Numbered from the stretch's first letter, positions 42,627 to 51,699 are shown. The stretch: 57,515 bases of DNA from Pseudomonas luteola NBRC 103146 (GCF_002091675.1 NZ_BDAE01000027.1:1-57515), one strand, 5' to 3'. Translations and numbers: made by a program. Notes: generated from the letters alone by a model not told the origin.

Positions 42627-45600
42627 ATGAGAACAATCCGTTGGCTGAACATAGAGGCTTATGGCGCCACTTTAGAAATGTGGAGAAATACCCACGGGCA
42701 GTTTTATTTTGCTGCCATAGGTGGCACCAAGGAAGCAAAGGAAGCCTTTGTTGAGCTGGGTGGAGAGCGAAAGAAGGTATTTGATACCAAGGCTATACTC
42801 TTTCCGCCTCTATCCGGTGAAGCTTCATCCAATGCCTGGATTGCCAGGTTGCCCAAAGCTTTCATAGAAACCCGTGATTCCAAAGACGTTCTGACCTTAT
42901 ATCCAGACGCCAATAGTCAGTTCGCACCAGCCATGATCGCGTCCTTAGCTCAGCGTGCTAGCGAGTGGGAGGCTCGTGCTCAAGAACTTGAGCGGCTTGA
43001 GGCCGAAAGACTTGAGGCTGAGCGTCGCGCGGCTGAACAAGAAGCACTCTTTGACTTCCCCGGGTTTGCTGACGATGCCGATCAAGCTCAGGAAGCCCCT
43101 ACTGCTTCTCGTGATGTCGCTGACATTGCTGCCCAGCCTGAAAGCTCAGAGCCTGTAACCATAGCCGAGCCTGCTGCTGTCGTTGTGAACGAAGCCCCTG
43201 CTATTGAGCAGGTGCAGCCTGAACCTCCTACAGAGCCTATCGCACAAACGACCCCAGCTGTAGCTGAAGAGGCCCCGGCCGTTGAGCAAGTGCCTGTGGC
43301 GGCGCCGGTAGCCAACCAGCCATCACTCTTGGAACAGTTCATTCGGGCTATTCATGATGGTGACGACCGCCCTTTGATATTCAAGCAATATCCTCAAATG
43401 CCGCAGGGCAGCGAGCTAGCCGAAATCGAAGCTATGGCTCCCTCTGCAGGTATTGTGATGTCGCCATGGTGGGATGCTTTAAAGGCTGTCCTCAATCGAA
43501 TGACCGACGATGCGCAACTGGTCATGATCTCATTGGGACGCTCCCCTGAGCGCATGGTAGCTAACGCAAATCAGTTCCTTTCTGATAACCCCGGCTTTCC
43601 ACTTATTTCGGCCGCATGGGGAAGTCCCAAGAACAACGTGCACCGTTTGGTGTTGATTACTGATGCCACTCTACCGGAACGACTTTACATCCGCAGCCTG
43701 GGTAACCAGGCGCTGCCCCATGTAAATACTGAAGTAGAGATGGCTCATCATCTTAATAATCTGTGGAGAGAGACCTATGGCCAAACGGGTGAAATTGTTG
43801 ACGGTAATGCCGTTATTCAACAACCAGGAAATGCTGCTGACACTCGGGCTGATCGTGAACCCTCAGGAGCACGACAAGTTTCTGGAGCGTCCAACGTGGC
43901 CGGCCTGGAAAGAGTTAATGCAGCGGGACATCGCGACGCAGACAGAGCGGGCTCTATCTCAGGGGCTGATGACACTGAGCGAGCTGGAAGAATTCGCCCA
44001 GCAGTGCATGGGGACGAGCAACCTCGCATTTCTGCCAGGGAGCCAGCTGACGCCGGGGATGTTCGCAGAGATGATACTGGCCAGAGAGCTTCCGCCCGAG
44101 AGCCCCGTATCGCTGATCGAGAGCTTCCTGATGGCGGCAATGAGCGAGGACACAGCCCAGATACGCCAGATCTCGGACGCAGCAGCGCAGCGGTATCCGG
44201 CTACAGAGCTGAACGTCGAGGAACTCCTGATGCAGTCGCCGGTGGAGCGCCTGCAGCGAATTCAGGCCGTCCTGTCGTAAATAACGACGCACCAGTCGAA
44301 GCTGACCCTGTTGTTGAAATAGAGCTTGCCTCCTCCACACTAACAGAGGAAGAAGCGGCACTTCTTCAAGCTGAAATTGAAGAACGTCGTGCAGCTCGCC
44401 GCCGTGGGATGGATTTAGGCGTAGTGGAGAATGCCGGCCGCGTTCCTTATGCTCCTTTGAGCAATCTTGATGCTCAAGGCACCATGATGCCTGCCAACAT
44501 GGCAACAGCCATCACTGGAGCGCTTGCCAAGCTTTCTCAGCGCCGTGGTGATGTAGATGAGTTTGTCTCTCGCGCCCTAGGGTTCGATTCTCCTGCAGAG
44601 CTAAGAGGACGCCTGTACGCAGAGCAGGTAGATGGTCTCGCCCTTACCTTTGATGCCTTTGACCGTGGCCGCGACATGGTACTTGGTGACCTGACGGGTA
44701 TTGGCAAAGGTCGCCAGATTGCAGGCGTGATTCGCTTTGCTTATCAGCAAGGCCTGACCGCGATCTTCATTACGAAGGAGCAAACTCTCTATAACTCAAT
44801 GGCCCGCGAAATGGCCGTCCTCGGTATGGCCGACCTTATTGACCAGCGTCATCTTTTAATCACCAATAGCGGCGTTGGGATTGAAAACGAGCTTGGGGAG
44901 GAACTGGTTAAAGGTCGTAGCGCCAGCACATTGCAGGAGATCTACGAAACTGGCGAGCTACCACAAGGTATTCGCGTCGTCTTCACTACCCATTCTCAGC
45001 TTTCCACTAAGGCAGACACCCCGCGAGCCAACTGGCTTCGTCAGATTGCCCAGGATGCGACAGTAATCGTAGATGAATCGCACCTCTCGGCTGGCGTCGA
45101 AAGCCTCTGCGGCCTCAATGTCCGAGCCATTATGGAGTCTGCTCGGCATAACCTTTCAAGCTCAGCAACCTCTGCTAAGGAAGCAAAAAACCTAGGACTG
45201 TATCGTGGTACTGATCTGTCGCTCTTAGGAAACCAGGCTCAGGTTATGGAGATACTGCAGAAGGGTGGCGCGGCCGCCATGGAAGCAGTTCCTTTGATGC
45301 TTGCCCAAGAAGGGCAGTATCGCCGCCTTGAGCATGATATGTCCCAAGCGGAATACCTGACACCTGATGTTCCGGAAGAACTGGCGCCCCAGATCCGGAC
45401 CAATATGGATGCACTTTCAACTGCTCTACGTGCATTGCTTGATCTTCAGTCAGTAGTTTCCCAGTACAACCAGGACGTTAACAATAACGAGTACATTGTG
45501 CGTCAACGCATGGCTGATGAGCGCCGCCAGATCGCTCGCCGTAATCGTGAGGTGTTAGGCCTTTCAAGCATGCACTTCAGCTCCACGTTGCATCACTTCT

Positions 45601-48200
45601 CCCAGCAGGCATTACTTGCCGTGCATGCTGACTGGTATGCGGACCTTGCTATTCAGTCAGCAAGAGACGGTAACAAGCCTGTACTGGTTGTTCAGAGCAC
45701 AATGGAATCCGTCCTGAATGAAGTTATTCGGGTCGTGAGCGAGCATGATGTACCGTTGGATGATCTTGTCGTTGAAATGAACTTCGGCAATGTGCTCAAG
45801 CGCATGGCTAACAAGATCACTGAAATTAACGTCAATTTCCCTGATGGCGCCCATCGATTCAACCTGCAGGACGATGCACTGCACCTTGAAGGGCGAGGCT
45901 TACCTGAGCAGCTCCAGATTATCCTGGCCGGCGGCCATTTAAACGTTCAAGGGAACGTACGTGCAGCCATTGCTCGCTTTAATACAGCAGTGGAACGTAT
46001 TCCCAACTCCATCCCTGTCTCTCCCATTGATTACATCAACGACAAGATTACTGCCGCCGGCTTCCCTATGGGCGAGCTAACTGGTCGTAAATGGAGAGCA
46101 GAGCAGGTTGCGCCAGGAACATACAGAATTAATCGTCGTTCCGACTCCTCAAAAAGAGATCGGCAGCGCATCGTAAATGCTTTCAACTCTGGCGAAATGG
46201 TAGGTCTTACACTTAACCGAGCTGGCGCAACAGGTATCGACCTGCACGCGGATAGACGCTTCTCTGACCAGCGCAAGCGCGACATGCTTCTATTGCAGGC
46301 GGACGATGATATCTACAACCTGCAACAAGCTCTGGGCAGGGTTTTCCGCGCGAACATGGTTGAGGCGCCACGTTACACCATTCCTGGATCAGCTGTGCCC
46401 GTTGCCGTACGCAGCATGGCCATTATGCGTCGCCGGCTGAGCAATATGATGTCGTTGACTCGTGGCTCCCGAGATTCAGAAATGACCAGCTCGATGCCTG
46501 ATATCTTCAACTGGGTTGGCTGCGAAGCTGCTTTGAAATATCTGGAAGATAATCCGGGTGTCGCCGAAGCGATAGGCTTAAACCTGGCTGTTGAAGCAAA
46601 CAAGATCAACGAGCAAGGCGGAGACACGGGGCTTGCCTCTCGCGTCACTGCAATGGGACTTTTGCTTCCTTGCACAACACAAGATGAAATGATGGACGGT
46701 CTCATCAGCGCTTACGAGAATAAACTCGAAGAGCTGGAGCAGCGGGGCGTTAACCCTTTCAGAAGCCGTCATATGGACGTCAAGGCTGAAGTGGTGAACG
46801 AGGTTACTCTGTACCCAGCTACCGGTACGTCGGTGTTCGAAAGCGAGATCAAGCTTAAAGAACTGCGCTATCACGACGAGCTGCCTGCACTGAGTCCCGA
46901 TACCATTCGTACGCTGATTAGTATTGGCCGTGCAAGTCTCACCCTGGCAGAAGGCGCCAGCCGTAACTGGTCGCGCAAGCCGCTGCTGGAGGTAATGGAT
47001 ACCATTACGGCCCGCTTGGAAAACACTCTGGCTACCTTCAGAGGCCTCTTTGATGAGGGTGCAAACCAGACATTGGAAGAGCAAGCAAATAGCCGCTATG
47101 ACTCTCTGACTACTCGTGCAGCACGTGATTATCTAAGTGTCAGAGCCTTTGCTGATCGTGTGAAGCTAGGCGGACATTTACACCTGAAACTGGATTCGGA
47201 TGCACCCATTGACCTTCATATCGTTGGTATCGAACCTCCGATCATGGCGAGGTCAATGCATGATCCATTTGAATGGCGTATGTTACTGGTTAGCAAGGAG
47301 CAGCATTGTCGGCAGGTCCGGATCCCATTGGCCACCGTCATTTCTGAAGCCATGCAGGCTCAGAAACAGGCTTACATGCAAACAGAAGATGCAGATCCAG
47401 CAGCGTTTGTTTACGACTGGGCAAACCTTGCCATTCTGGTAAGTGATCCTCAGCAGGATCTCATTGATGAAAACGGTAATTTTGTTCCAGAGATCATGGC
47501 CAGCTATGAGAACTTGCCTCGCGGTCAGATCGAAATGCGACGTCATGTTCTTTCAGGCAACCTGCTAAAAGCGATTAGCCTGGCGTCCGATCTTGGGAAG
47601 GGGCTTCCGTCTACCTACACCCTGGCAAATGGCTCACGCGAGTTCGGTGTAATGATGCCTTCGAACTTCGATCAGATTCGCCTTTTGGAAATGCCAGTTG
47701 ATTTGGGTAGCTCAGATACCATTGAAGCCTATATCTGCCATCGCGCCGGCTCGATGCGCAAAGCAACCCTGTACATGAACCTTAAAGATCTGACCGTAAC
47801 AGGTGTGCCTGCGAAAGAGATCGAAGATGCCAAGTCCGATCGTAAGAGCAATTTCTATTTTGAGGTCAACCGTACACGAACCACCTATACGGCAAAGCTT
47901 ATCGTTCCTCGCGCCAAGAATCGCTCCTCATGGCTTGTAGAGAACGAGGCTATTAAAGAGCTCACCCACGGTATGGAGTGGACTCGTAGCTCAGGCGACC
48001 TAGTATTGACGTTCGATATACCAGAGTGCCGATTTAGCGACCGTCTTGATGCGATTCTGGATCAGTTGATCGAAATGGGGATCACCTTCCGTACCTCAGC
48101 GCTAGACAGCAGAGCGCGTGAATGGCTAACAGGATATATAAGCGAGCAAATTGCCGCCCGCGATCAAGACAACGCCGCTAATGATCGAGCGATCGCATGA
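42627..48200 (+). CDS. Strawberry-notch-type DEAD-like helicase, very large
   Basis: The 1857-aa protein starts with GGAGG 7 bases upstream. Residues 100-240 are Ala/Glu/Pro-rich. A structured part at about 245-385 is followed by a disordered Arg/Asp/Gly-rich linker (about 385-555). The helicase core has Walker A GDLTGIGKGR at about 687-696, DESH at about 816-819 and, in the second lobe, LQQALGRVFRAN near 1235, the pattern of strawberry-notch (SNO) helicases of phages and large plasmids. The C-terminal 500 residues are unassigned. The linker overlaps another ORF (43777-44280). Protection or repair of incoming plasmid DNA, or transcription control, is possible; substrate unknown. Confidence 0.85.
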   Translation: MRTIRWLNIEAYGATLEMWRNTHGQFYFAAIGGTKEAKEAFVELGGERKKVFDTKAILFPPLSGEASSNAWIARLPKAFIETRDSKDVLTLYPDANSQFAPAMIASLAQRASEWEARAQELERLEAERLEAERRAAEQEALFDFPGFADDADQAQEAPTASRDVADIAAQPESSEPVTIAEPAAVVVNEAPAIEQVQPEPPTEPIAQTTPAVAEEAPAVEQVPVAAPVANQPSLLEQFIRAIHDGDDRPLIFKQYPQMPQGSELAEIEAMAPSAGIVMSPWWDALKAVLNRMTDDAQLVMISLGRSPERMVANANQFLSDNPGFPLISAAWGSPKNNVHRLVLITDATLPERLYIRSLGNQALPHVNTEVEMAHHLNNLWRETYGQTGEIVDGNAVIQQPGNAADTRADREPSGARQVSGASNVAGLERVNAAGHRDADRAGSISGADDTERAGRIRPAVHGDEQPRISAREPADAGDVRRDDTGQRASAREPRIADRELPDGGNERGHSPDTPDLGRSSAAVSGYRAERRGTPDAVAGGAPAANSGRPVVNNDAPVEADPVVEIELASSTLTEEEAALLQAEIEERRAARRRGMDLGVVENAGRVPYAPLSNLDAQGTMMPANMATAITGALAKLSQRRGDVDEFVSRALGFDSPAELRGRLYAEQVDGLALTFDAFDRGRDMVLGDLTGIGKGRQIAGVIRFAYQQGLTAIFITKEQTLYNSMAREMAVLGMADLIDQRHLLITNSGVGIENELGEELVKGRSASTLQEIYETGELPQGIRVVFTTHSQLSTKADTPRANWLRQIAQDATVIVDESHLSAGVESLCGLNVRAIMESARHNLSSSATSAKEAKNLGLYRGTDLSLLGNQAQVMEILQKGGAAAMEAVPLMLAQEGQYRRLEHDMSQAEYLTPDVPEELAPQIRTNMDALSTALRALLDLQSVVSQYNQDVNNNEYIVRQRMADERRQIARRNREVLGLSSMHFSSTLHHFSQQALLAVHADWYADLAIQSARDGNKPVLVVQSTMESVLNEVIRVVSEHDVPLDDLVVEMNFGNVLKRMANKITEINVNFPDGAHRFNLQDDALHLEGRGLPEQLQIILAGGHLNVQGNVRAAIARFNTAVERIPNSIPVSPIDYINDKITAAGFPMGELTGRKWRAEQVAPGTYRINRRSDSSKRDRQRIVNAFNSGEMVGLTLNRAGATGIDLHADRRFSDQRKRDMLLLQADDDIYNLQQALGRVFRANMVEAPRYTIPGSAVPVAVRSMAIMRRRLSNMMSLTRGSRDSEMTSSMPDIFNWVGCEAALKYLEDNPGVAEAIGLNLAVEANKINEQGGDTGLASRVTAMGLLLPCTTQDEMMDGLISAYENKLEELEQRGVNPFRSRHMDVKAEVVNEVTLYPATGTSVFESEIKLKELRYHDELPALSPDTIRTLISIGRASLTLAEGASRNWSRKPLLEVMDTITARLENTLATFRGLFDEGANQTLEEQANSRYDSLTTRAARDYLSVRAFADRVKLGGHLHLKLDSDAPIDLHIVGIEPPIMARSMHDPFEWRMLLVSKEQHCRQVRIPLATVISEAMQAQKQAYMQTEDADPAAFVYDWANLAILVSDPQQDLIDENGNFVPEIMASYENLPRGQIEMRRHVLSGNLLKAISLASDLGKGLPSTYTLANGSREFGVMMPSNFDQIRLLEMPVDLGSSDTIEAYICHRAGSMRKATLYMNLKDLTVTGVPAKEIEDAKSDRKSNFYFEVNRTRTTYTAKLIVPRAKNRSSWLVENEAIKELTHGMEWTRSSGDLVLTFDIPECRFSDRLDAILDQLIEMGITFRTSALDSRAREWLTGYISEQIAARDQDNAANDRAIA
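43777..44280 (+). CDS. Candidate overprinted gene inside the helicase gene
   Basis: A 167-codon ORF lies wholly inside the helicase gene in the +1 frame. It has ATG with GGAG 8 bases upstream and normal codon use (many CTG, GAG, CAG and ATC codons). The product looks like a folded protein: hydrophobic N-terminal helix (MPLFNNQEMLLTLGLIV), then LTLSELEEFAQQCM and LIESFLMAAM. The host protein across the same DNA is a low-complexity linker, and local GC rises above the surroundings. Possible readings are a true overlapping gene or an ancient insertion whose other frame became the linker. No family recognised. Confidence 0.6.
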   Translation: MAKRVKLLTVMPLFNNQEMLLTLGLIVNPQEHDKFLERPTWPAWKELMQRDIATQTERALSQGLMTLSELEEFAQQCMGTSNLAFLPGSQLTPGMFAEMILARELPPESPVSLIESFLMAAMSEDTAQIRQISDAAAQRYPATELNVEELLMQSPVERLQRIQAVLS

Positions 48201-49327
48201 TGAATGGACAGTCACTGTACAAACTTTTGAGCGGATCCCCGCGGCTTCCAAAGCCGTGGGAGGATACATACCAGGACGCCCAGCGATTTATTGCCTGGGC
48301 AGACGCTATCCCTGAAAGTACCCCTCGCAGCTTGCTCCCAATGGTGTGGGCGGTAAAAGACCGCCTTACCTATCAGGATGGTGGTGGGCTGAATGGTTTT
48401 CTCAAGGAGTATGGGCTTACCAAGAAAGGGTGGAAGGCCTTAAATCAGCTTTCTATCGAACATGTAGTGAGCATATATCGCTATTTTGCATCACGAGGAG
48501 AAACTGCTTGGCCTGCCCGGCTAGCGAAGCCTATTGATGCTATTCGTGAGTCCGCTATCGAGCCAAGTCCAGCACTACTGATAACCCTGGCAGATGCCGA
48601 TATCAGTCTGGAGGGTGTCAATCCTCCTTATGATGAGGACTGGAAGCTAATGATTAAAGCGCTGGCCACAGAGCTTTCTGATAAAGACTTATCGGTATGC
48701 GCTCAAGCTGTTGCAGATGCGATTCTTGTCAGGGATTACATCAATGGCGGCGATGTCGATATAACGCGTTCAACTACCTGGCCCGAAATGACAGCTATGG
48801 CGAGACGCTATATCGAGGAGATGAGCCTTGATATTGAGGATCCAGAGGAGCAGGACGTCATTGAGGCGCCTCAAAATCTCAACCGCGTAGTGCCTACGCC
48901 TGGAGGTCAAGACTTCTTAGTCGATGCCAATACAGGCCTGGAAGTTGTTCGCCTGCTTACCCATCAGGATTTTATTGATGAGTCCGATCAGATGGGACAT
49001 TGCATCGGTAGATGGAATGGCAAAATCCAGCATGGATATTTTAATAAGCATGTTAATGGTGAAGGCGCTTTCTATAGCTTCCGCCGTCCTGGTGAAAGAC
49101 GGCCTATAGCAACACTAGAACTAGGCTGCCTCGACGGCGATTGGCGAGTATGCCAAGTCCGCGGACCATCTAACCGTGATCCGGGGCCGGATGCCAATGA
49201 TTTGGCAGCGCGGTTGAGAGAGGCGCACCAGGTCGGAGGTTGCATGAAGGAAAGTACGATTGAGTTCATCAACCCCATCGCAAACCAGAACTATTCGCTG
49301 GAGCGTACCTATTCGCGATATTTCTGA
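48197..49327 (+). CDS. PcfJ-like domain protein
   Basis: The 376-aa protein begins in an ATGA overlap with the helicase gene, so the two are co-expressed. The C-terminal half carries the PcfJ pattern: DQMGHCIGRWNGKIQHGYF (His and Cys near 271), then AFYSFRRPGERRPIATLEL and CQVRGPSNRDPG. PcfJ proteins occur on conjugative elements of many bacteria and their activity is unclear. The N-terminal half is helical and unassigned. Pairing with a large helicase suggests a joint DNA-handling role, by inference. Confidence 0.75.
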   Translation: MMNGQSLYKLLSGSPRLPKPWEDTYQDAQRFIAWADAIPESTPRSLLPMVWAVKDRLTYQDGGGLNGFLKEYGLTKKGWKALNQLSIEHVVSIYRYFASRGETAWPARLAKPIDAIRESAIEPSPALLITLADADISLEGVNPPYDEDWKLMIKALATELSDKDLSVCAQAVADAILVRDYINGGDVDITRSTTWPEMTAMARRYIEEMSLDIEDPEEQDVIEAPQNLNRVVPTPGGQDFLVDANTGLEVVRLLTHQDFIDESDQMGHCIGRWNGKIQHGYFNKHVNGEGAFYSFRRPGERRPIATLELGCLDGDWRVCQVRGPSNRDPGPDANDLAARLREAHQVGGCMKESTIEFINPIANQNYSLERTYSRYF

Positions 49328-49496
49328 TTTGAGCCTGCGCAGGGCAGAGTTCCGTAGTTCAGCACCCGCGTAAAGTGGTCGAAATTTTTCGAACAAGCGT
49401 CATTGACCAGCTAAGCGTTGAGCCTGAAGGAATAAATTAAGCTCAGTCGAAAGTGCTTAACTGGTCGAACCCATACACGCTAGGAAACATCATGCA

Positions 49497-49640
49497 TTGA
49501 CATCCTCCCTTCCTAAAGGACGGGGATTTCCACAAATGGACGCTCATGCCCGAGCGCGAGAATGTTTCTGGCCGCGTTAATATCGCGGTCGTGAGCAACA
49601 CCGCACTCACAACAGGTCCATTCTCTTATACGCAACCCAT
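49497..49640 (-). ncRNA. Predicted omega-RNA (reRNA) at the tnpB 3' end
   Basis: TnpB proteins use an RNA that overlaps the 3' end of their gene and extends past the element's right end, where the flank acts as guide. The conserved hairpin just at the tnpB stop (CCCCGTCC/GGAAGGGAGG, about 49503-49530) fits that. The guide would start at about 49496 and read TGCATGATGTTTCCTAGCG on the minus strand. The 5' limit is a guess from known omega-RNA lengths. Confidence 0.45.
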
Positions 49641-50589
49641 TGACGCCTTTTGGTCCCGTCAGGGAGCCGCAAGCCGAACAGGCGCGGGTGGTGTACGCTT
49701 CTCGCACTTCCTTGAAAACAATGCCTGCGTGATCGCACTTGTATTCCAGCATTGTTTTCAGCATGGCCCAGCCAGCGTCCAGCACTGACTTGGCCATCTT
49801 GGTTTTGGCGAGCGTCGAAGGGCTTATGTCGCCCACGATGATGGTGCCGTAGCTGTTTACCAGCTTGCGGCTAAACTGATGCAGCGCATCCTTGCGGCGA
49901 TTGGCAATCTTGGCGTGAATAGCGCGTGTTCTGGCCTTGTTTCGACTTCGCTGGGCAATCGCAAGCTTTGCCTCTAGATCATGATAGAACCTGCCATTTT
50001 CAAGCCTTTCGCCGTTACTACAGGTCGCCACGTCCTTCAGGCCGAGGTCGATACCTACCGCGCCTTGCCCAGGGCTGGATTGAACTTCAGCATCAACGAC
50101 TACGTTGAAGTACCAGCGTCCGCGTGCGTCTTCATTGAATGAGGCCGACCGGAATTTATACCCAGCCAGCCCATAGCTATCCCAGACTTTGAAATAGTGA
50201 CCGTTGTGGTAGACCTGCCCATTCTTCCAACTGGCCGCGCCGGTATTGATTGGAACCCAGCCCAAGGCGCGCCGCGCCCCGCCTGACTTGCGCCAGTTCA
50301 AGCGTGACTTCTTGAACTGCTTGCAACGGGTGACGTATTCCTTACTGACGCACTGAACAGTGTGGCTGTGCAGCCCCAGTTCCTTGGCTGATCCATTCGT
50401 ATATTTCTGCAGGTCGTAAGCAGACAGAAAAATACCCCGTTCACGAATGGCTCGTGAACTTAGTTCGTTCAGGTAATTCCAGACAATATTAACGCTGCGT
50501 GCCATCTCGTTGAGAAGAGCCGCATGTTTGTCTCGAACTCGAACCTTGAGGGTTTTAGTGCCAGGCATCGCATTATCACTGTTTATCAA
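49513..50589 (-). CDS. tnpB: TnpB RNA-guided nuclease-like protein
   Basis: The 358-aa protein has an N-terminal HTH-like region, RuvC-I AVGIDLGLKD (Asp near residue 177), a four-Cys zinc finger (CSACG ... CCECG) and RuvC-III HDRDINAARN. At the usual RuvC-II site, where TnpB has a Glu in a VEDL-type motif, this protein has IIVGDISPSTL, so Glu is replaced by Gly; a Glu in FKEVREAYTT lies about 45 residues on. Ordinary TnpB (for example ISDra2) cuts DNA guided by omega-RNA. It could have an altered active site or be a non-cutting, repressor-like variant. Confidence 0.85.
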   Translation of the reverse strand: MINSDNAMPGTKTLKVRVRDKHAALLNEMARSVNIVWNYLNELSSRAIRERGIFLSAYDLQKYTNGSAKELGLHSHTVQCVSKEYVTRCKQFKKSRLNWRKSGGARRALGWVPINTGAASWKNGQVYHNGHYFKVWDSYGLAGYKFRSASFNEDARGRWYFNVVVDAEVQSSPGQGAVGIDLGLKDVATCSNGERLENGRFYHDLEAKLAIAQRSRNKARTRAIHAKIANRRKDALHQFSRKLVNSYGTIIVGDISPSTLAKTKMAKSVLDAGWAMLKTMLEYKCDHAGIVFKEVREAYTTRACSACGSLTGPKGVNGLRIREWTCCECGVAHDRDINAARNILALGHERPFVEIPVL

Positions 50590-50813
50590 TACAGTAACTA
50601 TAGATCCACTTAGTATCCTGCGCTATCCATTTCGCACCAGAAATAGGGAACTTTACACAAAGCAGTAAACGTTTTTTTACTGTCGTCTCTTACCCAAAAA
50701 ACAGGCTCGACTAAGTTCCGCGCAGTAGTGGAATCGAGGGGTAGGTATGCTGGTCTGCATTCTATAAACGTTTCTATGATTTTAATATTTAGAGTTGCGG
50801 GCGATCCTAAATA

Positions 50814-51197
50814 TCAAACCAAATCCCCAAACACTGCCCGTTCTAATACCTGATGATACCTTTGCCAATGCGGCATATGGCTAGCCACCAGCCCCCAGAA
50901 TGCTTTCGTATGATTCTTCTCCACCGTATGGCATAGCTCACGAACAATGACATAGTCCTGTACGCTGGCAGATAGCTCCATCACTCTGGGATGAAACTCC
51001 AAAGTGTTGTTAGCATCGCAACTGACCCACCGACTTTGAAAGCTGCGTACGCGAGCAGACGTTGCCTGAAGTCCAGTCCTTCGCTGCCAATGACGGATAC
51101 GTGCAAATAACCTGTCCTGAGCACTATCTCGGTAGAACTGCTCAAGCAGCGGCATCAGAACGTCGGGGAGAATACTTATATCATCCGGGCTCTCCAC
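50814..51197 (-). CDS. YgjP/DUF45-like metallopeptidase relative, short and with altered active site
   Basis: The 127-aa protein starts at GTG. It has the family's RWVSCD (normally RWGSC), then VIVRELCHTVEKNHTKAFW. The zinc motif HExxH is here RELCH, so the first zinc-binding His is Arg. Full YgjP is about 170-240 aa, so the N-terminal part is missing or short. The lesion suggests an inactive remnant or a protein kept for binding. It lies downstream of a lytic transglycosylase gene on the same strand. Confidence 0.65.
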   Translation of the reverse strand: MESPDDISILPDVLMPLLEQFYRDSAQDRLFARIRHWQRRTGLQATSARVRSFQSRWVSCDANNTLEFHPRVMELSASVQDYVIVRELCHTVEKNHTKAFWGLVASHMPHWQRYHQVLERAVFGDLV

Positions 51198-51223
51198 AGC
51201 AGAAGGCCTCGAATAGTGTTGAC

Positions 51224-51258
51224 CTGGCTAGCCGGATTAATCAGAGCCGGCTAGCCAG
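51224..51258. repeat. Perfect 12-bp inverted repeat at a gene end
   Basis: CTGGCTAGCCGG (51224-51235) and CCGGCTAGCCAG (51247-51258) flank 11 bases. The stem covers the last codons and stop of the transglycosylase gene. No T-run follows, so it is not a simple terminator; it could stabilise the mRNA 3' end or set expression of the next gene. Confidence 0.7.
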
Positions 51259-51698
51259 CGCTGAAAGGCGGGGCCATATTGTATTGCTTTGCCTTGTACA
51301 AGCTTGGTGTACTCATACATTCGGGCTACATGCTCATTTGACTTTGGGTTTTCACCGGTGTGGTAACATCCGATTGCCTTCCAAGCGTCATCGGCAAACT
51401 TATTCAGACAGCGCCGCATGATCCAGCCGCTGACCCATATGTTGGTGCAGGGATTAAACTGGAGATCCTGCGCGGTGATGCCATACGGCTTGAGTGTCTT
51501 TAGCCAAGCACTATTAACCTGCGCCGGCCCGTAATCAACCGAGCCATTCTTGTTGGTATTTGCCATACCAACACGCCCGCTTTCCTGGCCAAGGTAACCA
51601 ACAAAGAGGTTGGGCGGGATCTGGTAACGCTGGAGGGTCGCCACGATACATTGCCGCGGTATTTCCTGATGCGCGATGGAGGGCGGCAAATCAATCAT
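51237..51698 (-). CDS. Lytic transglycosylase-like protein (VirB1/SLT type)
   Basis: The SLT fold is recognisable: FVGYLGQESGRVG with the catalytic Glu at about residue 39, then GSVDYGPAQVNSAWLK, and later AIGCYHTGENPKSNEHVARMY with the usual Y/H block. Such enzymes open peptidoglycan for secretion or conjugation machines. I use the ATG at 51698, just after the preceding stop; a TTG at 51716 is an alternative. No signal peptide is visible with either start, which is odd for a periplasmic enzyme. About 153 aa, normal for VirB1-like minimal enzymes. Confidence 0.78.
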   Translation of the reverse strand: MIDLPPSIAHQEIPRQCIVATLQRYQIPPNLFVGYLGQESGRVGMANTNKNGSVDYGPAQVNSAWLKTLKPYGITAQDLQFNPCTNIWVSGWIMRRCLNKFADDAWKAIGCYHTGENPKSNEHVARMYEYTKLVQGKAIQYGPAFQRWLAGSD

Positions 51699-51699
51699 C

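Larger units (their letters stand above)
49497..50640 (-). mobile_element. Solitary IS200/IS605-family (IS1341-type) tnpB element
   Basis: A tnpB gene without tnpA is followed by a right-end sequence typical of this family: on the minus strand CCCCGTCC, TTTAG, then a GGAAGGGAGGATGTCAA-type end near 49497. The left boundary is not determined; 50640 is approximate. Movement would need a TnpA from elsewhere. Confidence 0.6.

Noticed and set aside
42325-42630. 101-codon ORF overlapping the helicase start as ATGA
   Set aside because: No ribosome site and poor codon character; the overlap is explained by the helicase's own GGAGG and ATG.
43817-44505. Minus-strand ORFs (107, 183 and 64 codons) opposite the overprinted region
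   Set aside because: They are shadows of a GC-rich dual-coding segment, with no ribosome sites and unlikely compositions.
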